Of a DNA stretch of 64,000 bases, positions 28,201-40,269 are shown one piece after another. The stretch lies in the NCBI GenBank assembly GCA_004794785.1, contig SJOL01006391.1:548957-612956 (forward strand), in the 5' to 3' direction. The position numbers and the translations under genes were made by a program. The first letter of the stretch is position 1, and every line of letters starts with the position of its first letter. Under the pieces are notes generated by a model. That model worked only from the letters and a program-made list of their open reading frames with translations, did no database searches and had not been told where the DNA came from. Source of the DNA: Opisthorchis felineus. Taxonomy: Eukaryota; Platyhelminthes; Trematoda; Opisthorchiida; Opisthorchiidae.

Positions 28201-30570
28201 GGTGTGTTCCCAACGAATTTAGAGAGTCAACTGAGTGTCCTTCGGTACAAAAGTCGCGTGATTGAATTGCGTATCAGAGGCTGGAATCTCCGGAGCGATT
28301 AACAAAGTAGACCCCACGTGCTTCCTGCTAAGCGCAGAGTGTAGATTCGGAAGCAAAAACCAGTCTTAAAGTTCTGCACACTCAGCCGAAAGAGGCATTA
28401 TAAAAAAGTTTGGATATCAGGAGTTTCATACGCTTCAGGTGAAGAATGATTTAATGCAGGGTGACAACCCAAGGTCACTTTTAATGATGCTTCCAAAACC
28501 CGTCAATCACACGAGCACTGTTGAGAGTGAGTGAGCCGGGCCACAAAAATAGATTTCATGCCATACCGACCGTGGTTTGGTCTCTTCAGACTGTTTCCTG
28601 CCTACATCACATACCAGAATGAACAATCAAAATCATATCCTCCCCGTACATCTTCTCACATGTTCTCCGCTACCTTCCTGCACTGACGTCGATCTGTCCA
28701 TTAGGATTGATGACTGCACTATTTTCACACCACCCTCAGGTTCAACAACTGCGCATTTGTCCATGTTATCACTCCTCAAATCCCTTATATATGATCCATT
28801 TTCATTTATGGGACGCTGAAACAATTAGCTTAACAGACTGACCTCTCTGCGCTGAATTCATTCTTATTGGCGTATGTTGCCAGGCTTAAACGAGGATTCG
28901 AATGCCTCACCATGGCCTTCCAGGTTTTGTCCATCAAGATCTGCCAACTTGGGAGTCAAGAAGGTGGATGTGCCGTGATCGCTACCTTTGTAATTCTTAA
29001 TTTGTAATCTTCTCCTTTAAAACCCATTGAGGTGGCTAGAATACAAATCGACGTCGACTGATCCATTAGTTTGTGGCCAATCAGAAAGGCATCTTTAACA
29101 GCTTGAAGACTTTTTGTGCATGGAATTCCATTTTTATGGATTTCACTGGGAGTAGAGAGTAGTTTGCAAATCTGACTTTACTCGGTCCCAATTACCAGAC
29201 AGTTACGTCTCAAAGCCTGGTCAGCAGTGTAGTCCCAATCATGGGCATGGTGTTCTTCCAGAGCGTCCACTAGGTATACCATTTTTGATAAATCTTGACT
29301 AACTTGAATAACTATAAAGCCGCGTCTTGATTGTGATCCAAGACAGTTTCAGCGTCCGGACACAATTTAGAGGCCTAGGCGGCTGAAAACCACTCCATTC
29401 CCCACCGAATCTAGTGGGTTTCAGTGGCCTACACTATACCTCTTCTTTTCCCTCTCAGTAGCGCGCCCACTTATGAGCACCTCATTGAATACAAGCCTGC
29501 CGACAAGTTTGTGACTGGCTCTACCGGTGGTTCTAGGTGAGTACTTGAGCATACCTACTAGTTTGAACAAACCTGTGAAGTGTTGCCGGGACCAGTGCCT
29601 ACTGTCCAGTGTTCCTAGGTGCAATAACTTTTCTTTTCCAATGATTTCAGACGGAGATTAGGAGGGAAGGCTCTGTAACTCCCCGCTCACTGTCGACGGC
29701 ATTCAACCACCGTATGTATCCTCCTGTGCAGTATCTATTTCTCGGACTCCTTGATAATCACACGCGCCTAAAGAAAGGCCATTGGAAGACGTTTCAAATT
29801 GCAGTCGAACCGTGTTGGTGTTTTGGATAACGCTTGCTCAAACTTTCGGGTACTCAATATCCTCTTCATTCCACTTATTTCTGACAAAACTAGGAAACAC
29901 GGGCCAAATTCAACTTGGTGTTTGTTCATACTGAAACCTACCACAATTTGTTCCTACTTTATGTGGCCCAATTTCTCCTCAGTAGTATCTCGTTGCTGCT
30001 GCCTGCTGCTAAGTCTTCCTACTTGAACAGTACCCTCAGTACTTCTCTATTTAGGTATGTCTATTTGTTTGTAGGCTTTATACGGCCTTAATTCACATTA
30101 CTGTAATTTTTCAAGCTGAAAATTCACACTCCTCTGTATGAAGCTACAATGACTTGACTTGAGACGGATAGTCTAATCACCGCAATAATAAAGCACCTTT
30201 GGGTTGTAACACAAGGGCAGATTCTTCGAACTCCACGGGACCGTCTACCGGATAAAACCTATTTGTACAACTATGTAAGATGAGGGAGTAAAGTGTGAGA
30301 CCCAATTTGAGCATAATTCAATGTCATTTGGCTCTTGTGGGACACATACTGAGGATATCTAACCTTCACAATGTTGATACTTCGTTTAACGTCAGTTGAC
30401 ATTCAGACTCAGTGAACCAGTAAACAGAGTAATACACTATTCGTAAGGTTGCTGAAGATTCTTTGACAGCCCACCACCGGCTTCGCCCTTCTTGGGGATC
30501 ATCAGGTAGGCGCAGTCCCCAGATTTCCTTCAACCTTATGTTCTACTTGAACCCAAATTGCAAGAAATAA
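19258..30570. other. No recognisable gene
   Basis: Eleven kilobases with only short frames. The longest (20062-20457 minus, 22595-22963 minus, 20523-20852 plus) show no domain. A plus frame at 28577-28819 with IDDCTIFTPPSGSTTAHL might be a very decayed reverse-transcriptase active-site region, but too little is left to claim it. Confidence 0.45.
21706..21745 (+). repeat. Imperfect attca/ttgatt microsatellite
   Basis: The stretch catcattcattgattcattgatttattcattcatccattc is built from 4- to 8-bp units of attc/attg. Confidence 0.7.
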
Positions 30571-30800
30571 GCGGGAGACTCACCTGGAACCCAGATGAAT
30601 CTCTCATTTATGATGACGGATTCAAGCGTATAAGGTCTATATATGTATCGCGATATCTCGAATATCGTACCAACTGAAACATGAGGCGGTCTGGTGCAGC
30701 ACATTCAGTTGCTTAAAAACATCATAAACGAGAGGTTCACCTGGGTTCTAGATGAGCCTTCCCGCAAAACCAGATTGGTTTGCAAATGAGTGTATTTCGC
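30571..30800 (+). repeat. Dispersed repeat family, copy 2, with internal palindrome
   Basis: Bases 30571-30616 are about 80 % reverse-complementary to 30721-30766 (gaacccagatgaatctctc against gagaggttcacctgggttc), leaving a loop of about 100 bp. Bases 30657-30800 align with copy 1 (16699-16818), and 30719-30800 with copy 3 (42263-42345). The last part translates as IINERFTWVLDEPSRKTRLV in the frame homologous to copy 3. Confidence 0.65.
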
Positions 30801-33800
30801 TAAACAGAGTCTTGGTATGAACAATCAGACCTCGATTTCCTGTGACCAACGCGGGTTCTCTCTTCTACGGTCAATAAAATCATGTGTTCTTTTGTAGAAC
30901 GGATTACTTGCGGGGTCATGTGTAAACACTTTGTTTAGTTCAGACCTTGGTGAACGTGATCCACGGTTGTGGTCGTTTTTCTGTACATACATTGATCTAC
31001 TCTATCCAAATAAACCACCGGATTTGCGTTTGCCTGACATACTTTGGTCTTCGCCTCAGATGTTTTACTAAACTTGGTGGATCTGGAAAGAATACGTTTG
31101 CACATCCGGATGAAGGGACAGGAAAGTCGGAATCATAAGTCTGCTTCGCCTAAACCATTGTAGGAGATGTAAAACTGCAACACGTTCGTTGTACTGAAAA
31201 GCCATTCAGCACTCGCAGGCCAAACTTTTCATCATGTCTCCAAGCCCAGCCATCGATATCCTAAAGGCGCAGCCTTTGGGAGTAACTAAACACTCGCATT
31301 TTGCGTTACCATGATGCCCACGCGAATAAGATTGGGTTGAAATGTACGGGAACACGTTCTGCCCATCATCATATCGTTAGATTCGACATATTTTACTCAG
31401 GAGTGGAATGATCCAGGGAGACCTTAATAAGAGTTGTGAAGTAGTTTTGTAGCCCCATAGTTCATGGTCCCATCATTCGCGTTTAGTAATGTTTGGTTTA
31501 CTAAGCAATGGTTCTTCGATGCATGCCCTCTCCGGAGATGACTATCGTAATTTAAACAACATAAAGTTTTTCACCGGTCCACCAGAAATAGCATTCACTG
31601 TCACAAGAGCGATTTGTAATTATAACTCAAAGAGATTCGATGTGTTTCAAGCCCAGACTGTAAAATGGACAAGTCTAAGTAGCAATAATTAAATATATAA
31701 ACCTGAATTCGCAATACCGAATGTGCCGTGGGATGCAATTACAGCGAACTCTCCGGTGATTGTTGAGCAGGTTACATGGAGAGAGACTTGCTAACCGAGC
31801 GGTCTCAAGACAAACATCCTATCGCAACACAGACGAGTCGATCTCTTTGGTTAGTGAATCTGGTGAAATACACTGCTTTGTTCACTCAGGATCCGGTGTG
31901 ACGGTATCCTGGTCAAGTTCGAATAATCCCTTGCGCATCAGTGCAGAATAAACCGTTCATAGTGTAACGAGAAGATGGACTGCTAGATCACCTGTTTATT
32001 ACTACCACTGGAAGAAGCAATCGATGTATCTATAAAAACATGAGTGGAACGCCCACCTACGCAGTAAATACTGCTGTCACGTTCGTGGTACACAATTTCC
32101 GTTCGTTGGGAATCGCATTCTGCTTAGATGTCGTTTTTGTCTCCGGACCCTACTGCTAATTGAAATGTCGGATTGAGGTGCACGTTCAATCGCGGTACAT
32201 GTCATGATGCACCCAACCATTGCTTTTCAATTGTCTGGTTGCTCTGTGGATAATTACTCTGGGTTGTGCTAACTCCCCCGGAATAGGCCAGTTTGCCTGA
32301 AAACATAGCCTTCTCTTTGCTGTTTTTGTGGTGGCACGCTCACGTGACTAGGTCCCGACAACGCAACTCTCCGTCGGATTCTCCCAGTTAGGTTGATGTG
32401 TGCAAATTTCCAACATTAATTCAACTGATCATAAGCAAAGATCTACGGGTTTACAGAATTTTACGGTGAAATATGCTCTACAAAATTCGCGTAATGCATT
32501 CCCACCCACTAACCAAACAGACTTCACACATCTGACGTAACAACTTCGCGCATACTATTTAAACTGGTTTCCAATACTTTTTTTAAAAAAAAGGCATACA
32601 GTGACGCAACAAATCGTGGTGAACATTAGGTCGACTGACTTCTTCGGAGTTGCCTATCATTAGTTATGTCTTTGTCGTTTTGCAAAAACACTAACAAGAC
32701 GGCATGTACTCTCGTCAATTGTACAAAACTCACATGAGACCTTTTTGTTAGGACCGGAAGCTGAGATACGAAAACTTCACACCACCCACACAAATTCATT
32801 GGAATTTTTGTTTGCTTTGTTTAATTAGCATGATACTCTAAGTTATCTCCGACAGCTCAGAAACGTACGCCTTTGCACAGTACACAGAATGCAATAGCCA
32901 TCAAAAGCCGATAGGTATTTGGGAATGCTTTCAACGTCAACATATTTTATGTACAAAAACCAGTAGCCTTTATTGACACTAGATTGACATATTGTTTTTT
33001 GAAACTGTTTTTCACCGGGCTGGTCTTAATATCTTAAACGTTCTCATGCACAAACCGAAGACTCATCCGCAACTCGTTAAGGGATCACATTATATGATTG
33101 GGGTAATTGTTGTGGTGTTTTGTCTTTCTTGTCATGAATAATGCAAACCGCGCTACTGTCAGGAGGCATAAGGAGTTCGTCACTACACGTTTGAGGTTAT
33201 CTTTATTCGGCAACACGATAACATTCAGAGGTTCAGTGGGCCCGAAACAGTATTCTACGGAAGATCAATATAAGTGTGCCGCACTGTATGGATCTGGGTA
33301 GCAGTACGGATAAGGTTGAAAACTACAGTCTCAATCATCCAGGTTAGAACCCCACATAAACACTTTCAAACTGACTGCCGGCCCTCGTCTTGATAATATG
33401 TTCAAATGTTGGCTCATGAAGACGAACGTAATCATCTGATCTCATCGGGAAGCATATTTATCATGTGACCATCCACAGCAATTTTTGATGCCAGAATGCT
33501 GATCAAAATAAGTCACACCATAGACACTACTACACATGCGTCAACTGAAGGGCATACACTATCAGCGATCCAGACCTTCAGTATCAAGATGAGGCGACGC
33601 AGTCCAGCAACCTCATTGAGTGCGGTTCCATAGATCGCCGAGTAATTCGGGTTATGATTATTTATCCGAACAGTGCGGTGAAATGCGTTTTGTGACCAAT
33701 TGCGACTTACCAACGCAATTGTAAGAGCGCTACAATCTGGGAATTATGCCTAGGGCATTTGACGGTAGCATCATAAACTAAGATCCATGCTGGAATGATC

Positions 33801-36800
33801 AGGGGCTACGTGTTCGAGTTTTCGGGTGCCAGCCACATACAATCCTATCGCGTCATCCAAGAAAAACTGTGGTTAGGTTTAGGTGAAGTTGGTCATGGTG
33901 GAGCTTTTTCGCGAGCAAGTGTCGAAATTGGCCGGTGGCGTTTCTTTAGACAGCATTCGGTCGCTAGTATTAAAACAAGACCAGGAAAAGTGCCTAAATG
34001 ACCGGTGGACGAACGCAGCCATGAGGAAATACTTTTATGCAAATCCTGATCGACTGACGACGTCCGCTCTGGTGTTCAGTGAAGCATATCTGTACTGAAT
34101 AGTTAATAACTACATCTCGAAGCCAGTGGGTGGTGAAGCAGAAAATTCTGCACAAAACGAAAAATGCCTGTGGATCATCTGGTTCATTTAGGATTACTTG
34201 TCCCACCGGAGGGAATGTAGCAGTTTCTGGGAGACACGCTTTTATGGAAGACGAAAAAACGATGCTGAGGATGACAGATTCACCGCTGTGGTGAAGGCAA
34301 CTAATCATCACACGTATGCACGAGGTGGGTAGCCCGAAAATGCTGACCAAAATATCAGGTGGCCGATTCTGTCTACGACCACCTGATGGCTCCCATATGA
34401 CGAAAGATTTCGTGTGACCGATCCTTTTGGGAACTGTTAAGGTCTTCGTCAAAACAACTTAAACTCCATTACAACGCCTATGCCAACATTGGAAGTGTCA
34501 CAGTGGCCCGAATGCGGATCATCCGTGGGACCCGACTTAATCAGTCCTTTCTGGTTGGGAGGAATTCCATAGTGGAAGAGTCACTCAAGTCACTGATTTC
34601 TTACGGCACCTAAATCTCGCCGCATTACCTCAAGAAGTCCGGCTGGGCTTGGAAGGCTCCTGTTCGTAGTGGAGCCCAGTATTAACGGCTCAGTACCCCC
34701 ATGTAGTCGCAACCAAGCATGTACTCCATAAGGGCCAAGCTTTCCATTCGCTCATCAGCTACGAGAAGAGAATCCATTTTTAGCCGATAATCCGCAGCAA
34801 TTCGCTACCTAACCGACTGGAAGCTTGACGCACACGCTCCACTGCCATGCATTCAGTGACCAAATAGATCTATTTTCGCCGACCATTCTTTGTCATTTTT
34901 GGATAGAACTGTAAACTGCTCATTCATTTTATCTTGAAGAACTTTGCTACTTTTTAAGTTGTCCTAGAGAATCTCATTAGTGTAGTAATGTCTCGTGAAA
35001 AATCTCTTTTTTGCCGAGTCAAATGATTTGGATTATAGTAATAGTATACTGGTAAAACGAAGTTTGCAATACAGTCGAATTAATAGCCACACAAGTGTGT
35101 GTGCCAGTCGGGTTAACACGTATGCGCTGCGTGTTAGCTTAATTGCAACAGTCAAATCAAACACTGCCAGGCCACCCCTATCAGTACGGCTCATGACTTG
35201 TTACAATACACAGTTCACGTGAGCAAACCTCAGCGGTATTTTCGATGCGAAACCAATTAGTCAACACCAGAGTTAACCAAAATACTCAATTTTTTGGTCG
35301 GACGTTCTGTCACACCGTGGTTGGACAGTCCCCAACTGCGGGACAAAGTAGCATTTGCATTCCATGATTTTGAAAGGGAAACGATCTCCGTTCTGGAGTG
35401 GTAAGTGCGAAATTTGACACCCTTTTGGGATGTTTTACGTTTTACTCGTCGAAACAATGGTGAGATCCCTATACGGGAGGAACAAAACTGTGAAGGGATG
35501 GTGACCTTGAAAATCGGTAAAACAGGGTTCATTTTGCACTATAAGTAACTTCATGATGCAGTACTCCTTTCATAGAGCAGTCATCCCCAGGGAACAACAA
35601 TGACCTCTAGGGAGCGCGGTCGCCACTCATTTAATTTTTTCGACTTAATAGGGTATACGAATTTGAAGTACCAGTCTGCTGTATCGGGAATTCACAGTTC
35701 AAGGACAGCCACGGGCGTCCAGCCCACCCTTTCCAACTAACTCTCTGGTCGTTTAGCATACTGGTAAGGAAACAGAGACCAGACCAAGCTTTCTCGCATG
35801 TGCATGACTTCACTTTTTTACCGTAAGGCTACATAGGCCTCACTGGATCGACCCGATACAAATTTGGCGTAAGCAACACGAAATCCTTGTGGTTCAAACA
35901 CCACCGAACTATCTGGTTAGCGTTAGGTCTATTGAGTAAGTCCATATGGCCCTGGAGGGACCCTGGTCATGAATAGATAACAGGGCATAAAGTCACATTC
36001 ATGTTCTTTAGCCCTTTGATTAGACAGAGGGCTGGTCAACCGCATCCGGCGTAAACTGTCATGCCCCATAGTTCGGGGGACGAGGACAACCGAGCTAAAT
36101 AATAATCAATAAAGACCCTTATGACCAACTAATGCTATGGATATACGCATGTTCCAGATAATCCGGCCAAAAACGTGTATGCATGGCGTTAAGTTTCACA
36201 CAGGCGCGGCTAAATTAAACGATAAAGGCAACAAACAAAATCATCCAAGCAAATGAGGTTTTTGCTAACTGTAGGAGGGGGCTGTGTCGGAAAGCCGGTA
36301 TTTGTTGAGGCTCGTTTTTCAACATAGACCATTCAATTTGTAACCTTTGAAAATCGCCATTTTTCGGTGAGTGGTCGCTATGACGAGAGAACAATCAAGG
36401 TGAGGAGCGTGTCAGCTAATCTTCTCTGTATATGTTTACGTCTGGAAACACACATAAACGTGCCAGTTGACAGGGTGAGTCAAGATTTTCTCTCTGCATG
36501 GATCGATACTCTATTTTGTTTCGTTAAAACCTGTGCAAAAATGCTTTCATTGTGCTATTTTTCGGTGACCCCGCGGTCAATATCATCCCACAGATAAGAC
36601 TCGCACTTAACATGTGTAATTCTTGAGTACCAGAAACAATCGCAAAAACGTCTGATGTCACGCACGTGGTGAAAACCTTTCGATCATGGATAAACGGATT
36701 CATGTTAGAGGTAACTACAAGGCAATTAGCTCATTTTGCCCCAGCATTTTCTCAACGCCTCGAACATGTAGCTTCACGATCGATCCATCACCCGCTTGAG

Positions 36801-39800
36801 TTAATCAGTTGACAGTTGTGTAAGGAGACTGATGCATGTACGTACATCTAATATTCAGTATGGTCTAGGTAGAGAGACAATTTTTAATACGTTGTTAGTA
36901 AGTCTCTTTTCCACAGTCGAACACATGAGCGTCTGGTACTGAGGGAGCTACTGAACAAACTGTTATCCAGGGGTACATGAAGCAGGATCATTTGAGTTCT
37001 TTCATCGCATTCCTTTTCCGGATCGAATAGAAAAGTTGGATAGCTAAATCAATCTTTATGTTTCCCTTGGGGGATTAAAAACAAACTTACCTGGTCAAGA
37101 TCCAGTTCAGCAGTGGCTAGTCTTCAGTTCTTAGCCTGGCAGCGGTAAGCAAAGCCGGACTCTTGTCCATCAGCAGAGATAAAACAGTGACTGTAATCCT
37201 TGTCCGAATACAAACGCTGCCAGTAACATTTGAATTGATCTAGGTAAGCTCAGTGGTGGATTATTAACACATAAGCGATCTCACAAACATCAGCTACTTA
37301 CCACGGAACATATGTTACACTGAACCATGAAAATGAGACGGAACGAGAACGGCTTTGACACTAAGTGGAATAAGTCCGGCGAGTGATAGCGCGTAAACCA
37401 CAGTAAAAAGTTAAGGAACCGATGACTGGTGCACGAACCATCCGCTGGGCGAACAAACTGACACTGTGGCACAAACCTTCGGGGTGTGAACCCTCACCCT
37501 GGCTGAAGTCAGGCTTGTAGCTGTGGTATCATATGAGTTTACTTAACCTATCACTGAACCATTCACTGCGGTGTCAGCAATCCCACTCTGCAGGTGGTGG
37601 TGAGGCAACAATGAACAGAAGATTGAGGCAACTTTCTCAATTATTTCAACCGTGGACATGAGTCTCTCTTCTGTGTGTATTTGGGCCTTTGACACGTGTT
37701 TCAGGTCCACGCAAGAAGTGATGGGAATGTCAGGAACATACAGAATACTGGCATTATACGTAGCCAGCTATTTTCGCAACACATTGTCTCTTTGGTTGAT
37801 CGACCCAAAACGCAACCCAACACACATACCATCAACGGGGAATAATACCAGAACTGGTTAACAACAAACGCAGAAGAATTAATAGCTGTGAAGATGAACG
37901 TCGAGTGACGTAACAGTCTAATCATCAATAATCCAGTTGGTATGTGCGTACGTAAGATTGACGTCTAGACAAAAGTTGTGTTCACATGGGTCAGTAAACC
38001 GCCTGTTACGACCGTACGTGAGAAGATTTCAGGTACCAACAGGAAAATCTACCGAACAAACTTTGCACCGAAGTGAGACCCTCCGTCCCTGTTTCCGACC
38101 ATTTTCTGTCCTGTCATATCGACCCAACTGGCACGAATGCCTCACCAGCAGCCTAATGATCACAAGCCGCTTTAGTATTCACGTGATTCTTCACACGACG
38201 GTAGTAGCGCATCGGCCAACCAGTGAGAGAAACATGATAGGCGGACAAAGCAAGTCCAGAATTGGGATGAGACATAGCCACCAGCGCTGCGACCCGGTAG
38301 ACAGCTGTTTAACGTGTGCCAACACACATAACAGCCAGAATAATTACACCAGTAACCGTAGGTACGGTATAAATTAAAACGCACTCCCCGAAAATGAACT
38401 TCATCTAGTCATAATCACCTTTGGCAGAACAGCACACAGACTTGCTTTACGATTTAAACGGCGCTAAGTGAGGACCGCGAGTCATGAGGGCGGTTTAACT
38501 ACAGCATAAAGGTCGAAACAGAAATTGGTCTGAACACTGACCCAGCTACACCTGTGAAAAGGAAAACTGCAAAAATATGGGCGGCAGTTTTATGTCGCAA
38601 TGGTGGGTATATATAGGGGGAGGGAGAGTGCGTGGAGACGGTGAAACTAAGGCGACAGAGCTACAGAAACAAGCAGCGACATGGCAAGCAGAGTAGGGAT
38701 TTGGCAATGACCAATATAGTCAGGTGGCATCTGTACAAGGCATATTATTTAGCCAGGTTAAATACAACTCCAGGCAAACAAACCGGAGCGAGCAAAGATA
38801 GAGGATCGCTGTTCGAATAACTAGGCGAACATAGAAAGAAATACAGATGGAGTGTACTGGAGCTGAGAATGTCCCATAATCGGACAAGTTAGTGACCACA
38901 GAATCGATCAAACTGGTGACAATAAACTGCAGATATTATGAGAACTGATGGTGTGAGGTGTTGTGTCAGACGACAGATAATCAAAACAAAAACAAGAATC
39001 ATCCTGTGAATCACAGGTCCACTCAACTTCAAACAGAATGCTTAATCACACACGGTAAATCAAAGCGCCCGTCGCCTCCCGTGTTGTTGGTAATTTAGGT
39101 GTACTGAATCACGAACGGTTTCCGCATACACAAGAACAGATGAGTGAAAAAGGAGTCCCTGTAAGACATGGAAAGATCACAAGGTTGACTGCTCGTTCAT
39201 GATGACGTACAGCAATATCTGGAGATGGTAAGCATAATCAACGTCAACCATTCGATTGATGTGATTCCTCGTCAAGGTCGTTTGTAGATGAGCGCGATGT
39301 GGTCTTGCACGTCGACCAGTCAACACTGGCCTTTGAAATCAGGCTTAAACAAAACTATACATGCACAAGCACAAAAAAGTCCACGTGTTTTTGACAGCAG
39401 CTTACAGATGACATCGGTAATCCAGAGTATAAAACCGAACGAACTCTGTTCGGTCACGTCTGCTGAGGATGGGTAGTGATCAGACCATCCGACATCATAG
39501 CAAAAGTGGATCATAAGAAACTAAGTAAAACGATGGTAGTTTTGGACAAGAAAGTCAACCCCACTCAGAAACGATGATAAGTACTGAAAGACAAAAAGTA
39601 GCAGTAGCGTAAACGTGGCCCGCAAGAAAGGGTGGGAAGAGGGTTATTAGAAGGAGATAAAACCACAACAAGCGAAGAGTAGAAGAATGAGGGGGTCGGC
39701 GGCTGGGGTGGCGATTCGGGAACATGACCACACGCTTACTTGATTGTCTGTCACCAACAACGGATGAGCTATTTCCTGCAACGAAGGTCCTTCTGTGAGA

Positions 39801-40135
39801 ATTGACTAGCGTGAACTAGAAGAGAAGACACTTGGTACTAAATGTTCCGCTTCGATCTGATAAAGTAGGAAATTGGAATAAATGTGTACAACATGGTCGA
39901 GAGGTCGACAAGCGCCGGCGGTTAACATGGGGCAGTATCTCTCTAATATTGTCATCTTAATTAAACGGGGGGGGGGGGGGGGCGTTGGAGTGGAGGGTGA
40001 ATGGAACGTGGTGAATCGACAGTAGTTCAGTAGCGAGAATTTTCAAGAATGAATGGCGGGAGGGGTGTTGAAAGCAAAATGGTAACTGTCTGACAATACT
40101 GTACCTGATATTTGTTATGTCAGTATCCAGTACTG
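30801..40135. other. No recognisable gene downstream of UBE2H
   Basis: Short frames only. Frames at 33883-34098 (plus), 33994-34452 (minus) and 37937-38377 (plus, 146 codons) have no recognisable domain. A short t7/a8 palindrome lies near 32578-32592. A TATA-like string (gggtatatatagggg) lies near 38605-38619 with no gene to go with it. Confidence 0.45.
39967..39982. repeat. G16 homopolymer (poly-C on the gene strand)
   Basis: Sixteen G in a row on the plus strand, about 154 nt downstream of the UBE2H stop codon, so probably inside the 3' UTR as poly-C. The UTR end could not be placed: no AATAAA was found in the next few hundred bases on the minus strand. Confidence 0.9.
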
Positions 40136-40269
40136 TCAAAGTTCCATGTCCTTGGTCTCATCGTCTGAATAATCGGACATAGAACTTTCCTCTTCTGAAG
40201 AGTTGTGCTCAGCTCCTCCGTTCTCTTCAGCTTTGAGGACTTCCTCAGTAGCGAAACGCTGTACGTATT
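40136..40269 (-). CDS. UBE2H: UBE2H exon 7: acidic C-terminal tail
   Basis: The acceptor atttacttcgcag precedes the second base of codon 143 (Glu), whose first base ends exon 6. The exon codes for [13 protein letters not shown] followed by a Glu/Ser-rich tail ending [14 protein letters not shown] and TGA at 40136-40138. The match to the UBE2H C-terminus is unmistakable, including the serine/acidic patch that is a known phosphorylation-type region in the family. The exon lies 10.3 kb from the rest of the gene. Confidence 0.95.

Noticed and set aside
28577..28824. Reverse-transcriptase active-site remnant (IDDCTIFTPPSGSTTAHL)
   Set aside because: A single short resemblance without neighbouring RT motifs. 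Kept only as a note in the region entry.
33994..34452. 152-codon minus-strand frame
   Set aside because: Long but without family resemblance. The opposite strand has competing frames, and composition alone does not support coding.
38600..38820. TATA box (tatatata) with a short downstream frame as a promoter and gene
   Set aside because: The motif is common by chance, and the 62-codon frame has no recognisable features.
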